Assembly: GCA_964017045.1 (NCBI GenBank)
Contig: OZ024794.1
Coordinates: forward strand, 5,926,329-5,990,328
Length of the DNA stretch: 64,000 nucleotides
Origin: Omphiscola glabra
Taxonomy: Eukaryota > Mollusca > Gastropoda > Lymnaeidae
Direction: 5' to 3'
Position 1 is the stretch's first letter, and each line of letters starts with the position of its first letter. Below, one piece after another: positions 57,669 through 64,000 of this stretch. The position numbers and the translations under genes were made by a program. Under the pieces are notes generated by a model. It searched no databases and had not been told where the DNA came from. It saw only the letters and a program-made list of their open reading frames with translations.

Positions 57669-58225
57669 CCTAGCGTATACTTCACGAGCACTCCTTTCCT
57701 ACAACTCCTTAGATCGGCCCAGAGAGTTATGGCGAAAAAGATCAAAGGCAGATTGATGGGCCAACAAAAGCTGGCTTCCATTGATACGGTGTTTTGTATG
57801 TCAATTTTTCTTTGTACCCAGTGACCCCTATAAACGCTATAAAAATATGCCCCCTTGAAAAATGCCAAAAGTCAGATGACAGCCCCAAAGGGAATATTGT
57901 ATGCTGTTTATCACACTGAATCTTATTCAAATATGGGTAAGGACTTATTTAGGCTTCAAATATCATACAAATTTTAAAAATTCTGCAACTAAAACAATAT
58001 TATTCAAAGTGTACAAAAACAAAATTCGGAGGAATTAATTATGCAAATTAGGCTACTTCATTTGCAAATATGTTGAGATTTCAGTTTGCTTCATAAAGAT
58101 CTTATTAGTTCCTTCAATTCCCCACAAGAATATATATAGTTTTTTTCATTTCTAAAGTAAGTTGTTTATTTTTTATACATTATTTTGCAAAGTGAGTGCA
58201 GTGCTTGTGCAAAGGGTTCCGTCTT
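57669..58225. other. Unique interval
   Basis: No supported gene or element. Confidence 0.4.
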
Positions 58226-58705
58226 TTTTTGGGGCACAGACCGTACCATAAGTCTCCGTCTCAAGAGCCGTCTTTTTTTTGTCACAGACCGTACAATAAG
58301 TCTCCGTCTCAAGAGCCGTCTTTTTTTGGTCACAGACCGTACAATAAGTCTCCGTCTCAAGAGCCGTCTTTTTTTGGTCACAGACCGTACAATAAGTATC
58401 AGTCTCAAGAGCCGTCTTTTTTGGGGCACAGACGGTACAATAAGTCTCCGTCTCAAGAGCCGTCTTTTTTTGGTCACAGACCGTACCAATAAGTCTCAGT
58501 CTCAAGAGCCGTCTTTTTTTGGTCACAGACCGTACCAATAAGTCTCAGTCTCAAGAGCCGTCTTTTTTGGGGCACAGACGGTACAATAAGTCTCCGTCTC
58601 AAGAGCCGTCTTTTTTTGGTCACAGACCGTACCAATAAGTCTCAGTCTCAAGAGCCGTCTTTTTTTGGTCACAGACCGTACAATAAGTCTCAGTCTCAAG
58701 AGGAT
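58226..58705. repeat. 48-49-bp minisatellite, 10 copies
   Basis: The unit contains CAGACCGTACAATAAGTCTC and AAGAGCCGTCTTTTTTT. Some copies have GGGGCACAGACGG instead of GGTCACAGACCG. Confidence 0.95.
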
Positions 58706-58879
58706 TAAGTCAACACCACATTCTCAACAACATATAAAACATATAGATCGAAATCGAAAGTTGTTGTTGTCTTTGTTCTCCTAACGCTGCTGGTTTTGGA
58801 GTTATAATTTAAGAGTTGTCAGACTTTGTTTGTAGAGAGGAGACGTGTGACTTTTTCACGAAACTTTGACGCTTAGCTC
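58706..58879. other. Unique interval
   Basis: Nothing supported. Confidence 0.35.
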
Positions 58880-59130
58880 CTCTTGTCTTCTTCCTCGGCC
58901 AGTCCGACTTCCGGTCATTCAATCTTTAAGCCGCCATCATTAGACGAGTGACTAGTTGACCTCACACGCCGTCTTATTGGCCAATTAGTAGTGGTCACTT
59001 CGTCTTGTGCACTTGGCATTGTCCATTGGCCGGGCGCGCGGTCAACATTTGGACTGGGCATCTCGATTGGTGGGGGGGGTGGTTGGCGGCGGCAATATAA
59101 ACATGGAGCGTGACGTCCTAGGGTGTTGGC
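58880..59130 (+). promoter_or_regulatory. Promoter-like block: ETS, CCAAT and TATA motifs
   Basis: Within 220 bp are ACTTCCGGT (ETS core), TTATTGGCCAATTAG and CCATTGGCC (CCAAT boxes in both orientations), a CpG-rich GGGCGCGCGG, and TATAAA at about 59096. An ATG just after the TATA opens only a 23-codon frame, so no gene can be attached. The grouping is seen; promoter activity is inference. Confidence 0.3.
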
Positions 59131-59534
59131 TTACATGGGTTTACGCCCCGACAACCTCGGCGTGGGTTGACTAACAGCTATCTAGTATCCATCGGACGCG
59201 TCAAGGCTATGACACTGGTGTGGGTGGATAAAGGGGTTAGAAACAACAGACTGTGTCACGACCTGTTGGTCACCGACTATATGACTTTGAAGAAGTCAAG
59301 CAGATGTTTCTATCCATGGCGGGTGAGAGGCCATCTTAAGACTATAATTTATTGAGTTTCCTTTCCCTTTTCAATATGGCGATCATAGAGTAGATCATAT
59401 TAATCATATTTAGTGTTCCAGCCTTTCAATTAGTTTTCTTAACAATTTTTATCCCCCTTTCTTTCCCCTGCAATTCTCAAAGCGTAAAGAATCATACCCT
59501 TAAAATACCCTAACCCCCTTTTTAAAGCCAATAC
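59131..59534. other. Unique interval downstream of the promoter-like block
   Basis: A 62-codon plus frame at 59167-59355 has no recognised motif. Confidence 0.3.
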
Positions 59535-59935
59535 AACCCATGGCATCCCAACACAACATGGCACATGTCATCCCATCACAACATGACCCATGTCATCCCA
59601 TCACAACATGACCCATGTCATCCCAACACAACATGGCACATGTCATCCCATCACAACATGGCCCATGTCATCCACCACAACATGACCAATGTCATCCCAC
59701 CACAACATGACCAATGTCATCCCACCACAGCATGACCCATGTCATCCCACCACAACATGACCCATGTCATCCCACCACAACATGACCAATGTCATCGCAC
59801 CACAACATGACCCATGTCATCCCACCACAACATGACCCATGTCATCCCACCACAACATGACCCATGTCATCCCACCACAACATGACCCATGGCATCCAAC
59901 CACAACAGGACTCATGTCATCCCACCACAGCGAAT
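59535..59935. repeat. 25-bp minisatellite (CATGACCCATGTCATCCCAC), about 16 copies
   Basis: Mixed variants CATGGCACAT, CATGACCAAT and TCCCATCACAA. No long frame. Confidence 0.95.
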
Positions 59936-61028
59936 TTTCTGAACATTTTAATCATCATCAAATAATCTCAAACCATATCTCTATAATCCTAAATCCTATA
60001 ACCCCTTAATCCCTTCTCATAACTCCTTTAATCAAACTTACCAAATCACTCCCCCATTCCATCACCGCTCCCCCTCCCCCTTTTTTTCCTTAATCCTATT
60101 CACGTATCTTAATTTAACCGTATCTCGCATTGCAGTAAATCTCCTCTTTAAAATCTTAATTAATCCCCTTCCCTCATTAGCGCAATCGCAGCCCTTCATA
60201 TCCAACACGATTCAATAGCATCCCCCCACCACACTTTCTTTTTTTTAATAATCCACATGCATTTCATATTTGTAAGCGATTGTCTCCACCAAAGCATTAA
60301 TTCCCTTGCGCAATGGATTCAACACATTGAGCAGAATTATCTCCGCTTCGTTTCACGGTGAACGATTCTTTAAAAAAAATAAAAAATTATCCCGTGGAAA
60401 CCTTTAAAAATAAAATTTTGTTCTGCCATTTATGGCTCTTGCCCCCCCTCCCCAACCGCCCCTGAAGCTCATTTGAGTGGAAGCATGGGTTGATTGGAGA
60501 CGTGTGGCAGCCTGGTCACAAAAGTTGTCCATAAATGAGGAATTTATGAGCTCAGGGGGGGGGTGAGGTGTATGGGGGGGGGGGTAAGGACAAGGAAGTG
60601 ATACAAGTTGTGAGATCACGACCTGCCGTGGTCGCCGACATGGTGCTAACCGCAGGTGACCAGCATGTGTGACCGTCTCGAGATGTATGTGAACCGTCGC
60701 ACGTGCCGCCGGCATTGTTTCATGGACGAGCACCTTATGAATGGGGCGATTCTAGTTGTGTCCCCTGTTGTTGAGGAGGGTGATATCAATACTGCGCTCA
60801 CAAACGACCAAGTTATGGTCCTTGGCATATTAATGTTTTTCACCTCACACTCCGGACTCACACATTTGCTCTCACACAATATCACTCCCATTCAATCCCA
60901 CACATGAATACTAACATACCATTCAATCACTACCACACAAATCTCTCCATCCACTCGGTTTTGCTATACAGTACAAGGTCACCATTGTACGTGTTGATAT
61001 TTTACAATTGTATCTTTTATCTCTTATT
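59936..61028. other. Unique interval with two G-runs
   Basis: G-runs at 60556-60564 and 60573-60583. A C/T-rich patch lies at 60050-60090. Overlapping frames at 60404-60907 have no recognisable domains. Confidence 0.4.
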
Positions 61029-61228
61029 TATTTCGCTTGTGGTGTGACTGCTTCCATTCACGGATAGCGCGCAAAATATAATTCACGATAACTACTCTTT
61101 ATGATTTTTAAAAAAAATATCTCAACTGCGTTTGGTGTTTAACATTTTCTTTTCGGAAATGAAATCGTCTCAATTTAAATGTGGTGTAATAAATATTTGG
61201 TATAAAAATGGGGTGGGACATCGGGATG

Positions 61229-61523
61229 TGCCCCCAAACAATGGAATTCTCTTCCACTACACATCAGAAATATATCAACCATCACAGCCTTCAAAACTGC
61301 AGTCAAAACACACCTCTTTAAACTTTACTATCCTGACTGATTCCCCCTCTGAAAGTTAAACGATGCTGCTGAGTGCCGTCCATGGCTTCACATGTAAATT
61401 GTTATGGAATGGTTGGTTTTTAATTTATATTTTTTAAGTTCATTTTAATTTGCATGTACAGCGTGGTGAGCCCAGCCCTAGGCTGGGGTACCACGCTATA
61501 GAAAACTACCCATAATAATAATA
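61229..61523 (+). mobile_element. CR1/L2-like LINE 3' end inserted in the dispersed repeat
   Basis: Starts at GTGCCCCCAAACAATGG, equivalent to about 31650 in the other copy, and shares its ORF2 tail, its 3' UTR, the 40-bp hairpin (61459-61498) and an ATAATAATAAT tail. This copy lacks the five 11-bp repeats and adds CATGGCTTCACATG near 61380. It is 5'-truncated and inactive. Confidence 0.87.
61459..61498 (+). other. Conserved 3' hairpin of the LINE, copy 2
   Basis: AGCGTGGT pairs with ACCACGCT around the inner palindrome CCAGCCCTAGGCTGG. Its conservation between two diverged copies supports a role in retrotransposition. Confidence 0.8.
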
Positions 61524-61889
61524 ATTAATATAGTTCATGGGAGTGAAACAAAAAGTGTGCAGTGACGTATCATGGGAGGAGGTGTAGCAAAAATTGAGTT
61601 TCTTAAATGTGCGTCACTTCAGTTCATGTTTTGTCAAGTCGCTTGAGTAGATGGTAAGTTCGCGCATTGCTGACGCCAATGTTTGGCGGGCTACATCTAG
61701 TTTTAACCTGTGACTCTTAATTTTGGCTCATTAGACAACGTTTCTTAAATATGACGTATCATTTCATCAAAGTTTTACATTTAAACCTCGTGCCACTGTT
61801 TAGAATGTTTTCATTAAGGTACCCCCTCCCTCAACACTCACCACATTACACACCAAAAGCATGCTCTACCTTGTAAGATGGAAGTGAAC

Positions 61890-62070
61890 GAACATGACTA
61901 TCTTTATAGTTTATTGGAAGCTTCACATGACTATCTTTATAGTTTATTGGAAGCTTCACATGACTACTTTATAGTTTATTGGAAGCTTCACATGACTACT
62001 TTATAGTTTATTAGAACCTTCACATGATTACTTTATAGTTTATTGGAAGCTTCACATGACTACTTTAGAG
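61890..62070. repeat. 31-33-bp repeat, about 5 copies
   Basis: The unit contains CTTCACATGACTACTTTATA and GTTTATTGGAAG. The first two copies have ACTATCTTT, the rest ACTACTTT. Confidence 0.93.
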
Positions 62071-62464
62071 TTGATGGATGGCATCATCTCAATCTACAAA
62101 TTGTTTCATTCTTGTAGGATAAAAAAAAATTTAAAATAGATTTTTAAAATTTTGAAACTATTAAACTACAGATAGCAGCGAATTGTGAATGTTTCATCTT
62201 TAAATATCTTTCAATAGATACAACTGATTTCGTTGTCGCCGGCAACAGACTAAAAATGTGGATTCAAACAGTGATGTTATCTTGTTCAATTCAATTTCTA
62301 ATACTGATACTGTGAACTCGTGACAGTTCTGACACGTTGAAACCCCATACACTTGTGCAGTGACAGGTTGAAGCTGCAGGTATGAACATACTATGAGTGA
62401 CGGTGGAGCAAATGCGATGTAGCAAGCGCATTAATTCACACCTAGCTTATTAAGGGTGCGCAAA
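62071..62464. other. Unique AT-rich interval
   Basis: Nothing supported. Confidence 0.4.
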
Positions 62465-62650
62465 AAAGAGCTCTGATAGTGCTCAAATAGTGAACTGTCA
62501 GAGCTGATTTTGTGCTCTGATAGTGATCAGAAAAGGGGCAGATATTGGTCAAATAGTGATCAGACACTGCCCTTATAGAGCCAGATAGTGCTCATTTAGT
62601 GCTCATAAAGTGCTCAGACAATGCTCGTATAGTGCTAAGAGAGTGCTTAG
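62465..62650. repeat. Degenerate 10-12-bp repeat (ATAGTGCTCA)
   Basis: TAGTGCTCA, TAGTGATCAG and related words recur about 14 times. Confidence 0.8.
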
Positions 62651-62697
62651 AGTCTACCCAAGAATTACATCTAAATCAACCACAAATAACAGCGGCA

Positions 62698-62762
62698 AGT
62701 GTGTGTATGTGTGTGTGTGTATGTATGTGTTTGTGTGTGTGTGTGTATGTGTATGTGTGTGG
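62698..62762. repeat. (TG)n/TGTATG microsatellite
   Basis: GTGTGTATGTGTGTGTG tract. Confidence 0.95.
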
Positions 62763-63179
62763 TCGTCTCTTCTTACATGTTCGATGAGGTAAACAAAAAT
62801 CAAAAATATTCATATCCGCATTATTCTTGCCTTGTGCCGGACACGTAGACCGATTTTTTATGACACTAAACCTGTAATTATGGGATTATTTTTGTCAGGT
62901 TTTTCAATTTAATTTGTATATATCTCTTTAGTTGTTGATGGATATGGGGGCGTCATGTGTTTCAAATTTCGATTAAATTCAACAGCCCAAGGTGCATTCT
63001 TTATTCCTGGCCCCCTACCATTTTGATCTTATTTATATTTAAACATGCCATCATTAAATTGCCGGCTGGTTTTTCATATGTTAAAATAATATGTCTCTCG
63101 TAGGTCATGTGTTTAAATAAAATGGTGTATCTTGGTTGTACAAATAATAGCGTCCAACCAGCCAACTGCATGAAACGTT
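62763..63179. other. Unique interval
   Basis: No supported feature. Confidence 0.4.
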
Positions 63180-63480
63180 GCATTCCAGGTTATCCCGCCT
63201 TCCGTCCACCAATCAAATGGTCCTTATCGCTGCTCTACGGATTACTTAAATAAGACCGGAAGTCCTTAGAGCCAGACACCCTTCGCCCGTGAGGACACCA
63301 GAGAGCTATCAATGAGGAAATGACCCGTCCTTACTTCCGATGCATCCCGTTGGGGCGAGGGGGGGAGATAAAATTGGCGGGAAATTCTACATGTCATTGA
63401 TTGGCCTATCGCTCGGAACCTGGCCCATGACACCCGCATCCCGCCATACGAACCACATGTCACGTGACGCAGTGCCAGAC
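63180..63480. promoter_or_regulatory. Promoter-like block: CCAAT, ETS, E2F and E-box motifs
   Basis: Seen in 270 bp: CACCAATCAA (63208), GACCGGAAGTC (ETS, 63254), ACTTCCGATG (63332), TTGGCGGGAAATT (E2F consensus, 63374-63386), TTGATTGGCC (CCAAT, near 63396) and TCACGTGAC (E-box, 63460-63468). This is typical of TATA-less promoters of housekeeping or cell-cycle genes. The following 83-codon frame (63340-63591) overlaps the motifs and is not convincing. The direction is unclear and the gene, if any, may lie beyond the window. Confidence 0.35.
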
Positions 63481-64000
63481 AGAGATGAAGCTTTGAATGG
63501 CGTACACAGGTCTCGTAACATCACCGGGTACGGGGGGTGGTGGGGGATTGAGGTGGATACTGTTGCCGCCTTGGTAATGATGGTGTGCTAAAAGTAACAT
63601 CCGAACCCAGCTCGGCGCCGCCGCTGGGGGTGTATTAAATCATAAAACCAAATTACAGTCGACGTTCTCGTGGCTTGGGGGATGATGGCACATACATCTG
63701 TGACAACGCCAGACACTTTAATCTATCAGCATACAATCAGCCACAGTAATCTATCAACAGCCAACCGGACACCATACTCTATCAACATACAGCCACATTA
63801 AATCACTGCTGGATTCGTTCACTGTTGTGTAGGAAAACTTAAAGATAACTTCTTAGATAAAAAAGAATTTCTGTGATATAAATGATTTTTAAGATACGTT
63901 TATATAATATACTAATTATTAGACTGGCCTGCTGTGTGGTCGGGGGTTATCATGGAAAGATTTACTTGTGGGCTGGAGATGGTATTCGCAAACCTCATTA
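63481..64000. other. Unique interval to the window end
   Basis: Loose ATCTATCAACATACAGCCACA words repeat about three times at 63719-63800. No gene recognised. Confidence 0.4.

Larger units (their letters stand above)
61029..61690 (+). mobile_element. Dispersed repeat, copy 2, split by a LINE
   Basis: The left part (61029-61228) and right part (61524-61690) match copy 1 at 50838-51290 in order. In copy 1 the sequence runs without a break from GGACATCAGAATATT to AATATAGTTCATGG, where copy 2 has the LINE. A deletion relative to copy 1 lies near 61046. Confidence 0.75.

Noticed and set aside
55209..57673. Open frames up to 490 codons on both strands
   Set aside because: Produced by the 27-bp array; several phases are open on both strands with a 9-codon period, which is not expected for a real gene.

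Overview
This window reads as repeat-rich, gene-poor DNA from an animal genome. It shows no bacterial-style coding density, no operons, no recognisable rRNA or tRNA, and no complete protein-coding gene. Nearly every long open frame is a by-product of a tandem repeat whose unit is a multiple of 3 bp, or part of a decayed transposon. Mobile remnants point to an invertebrate: APE-type LINEs, CR1/L2-like LINEs with a conserved 3' hairpin, a solo-LTR-like family, fold-back MITEs, and a hAT MITE that I recognise as SPIN-type. SPIN elements have been reported in a pond snail as well as in tetrapods and a triatomine bug. A mollusc, perhaps a freshwater snail, is therefore my best guess, at moderate to low confidence and without a database search.

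Tandem arrays dominate. By my tally more than 50 separate minisatellite arrays, with units of about 11 to 104 bp, occupy roughly 40-45% of the window. The largest are a 40-bp array (1-3640), a 12-bp array (24796-26529), an AT-rich 16-bp array (45485-48060) and a 27-bp array (55150-57668). Several show higher-order structure: 76-bp dimers at 21665-22524, a 400-bp block duplication at 22801-23580, 516-bp blocks in the 12-bp array and 120-bp blocks at 28943-29357.

Layout. 1-9700: 40-bp array, a 742-bp insertion in a 31-bp repeat, then many short arrays. 10392-10996: solo-LTR-like element. 13798-14250: CR1-like fragment. 15016-15198: fold-back element. 15380-18590: arrays. 18590-20190: decayed LINE whose linker carries a minisatellite. 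20900-30720: arrays with small unique gaps. 31431-32184: SPIN-type MITE with an 8-bp target duplication, split by a CR1-like LINE. 32574-39412: arrays, MITE pieces and GC-richer unique blocks. 39465-40104: second solo-LTR-like copy. 40345-42370: LINE with a 5' inversion. 43250-43960: GC-rich unique block. 44655-48060: two large arrays. 50480-50800: 301-bp fold-back MITE with a 10-bp target duplication. 52672-57668: nested inverted tandem arrays. 58226-62070: further arrays and a second CR1-like insertion. 63180-63480: promoter-like block.

Nothing here forms a pathway. The unifying theme is transposons inserting into repeats and, in at least three cases, short stretches of transposon-derived or dispersed repeat sequence appearing also as tandem arrays. 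I found no convincing new protein-based system. The most interesting items are the SPIN-type insertion, the large fold-back, the nested inverted arrays and the transposon-seeded minisatellites.
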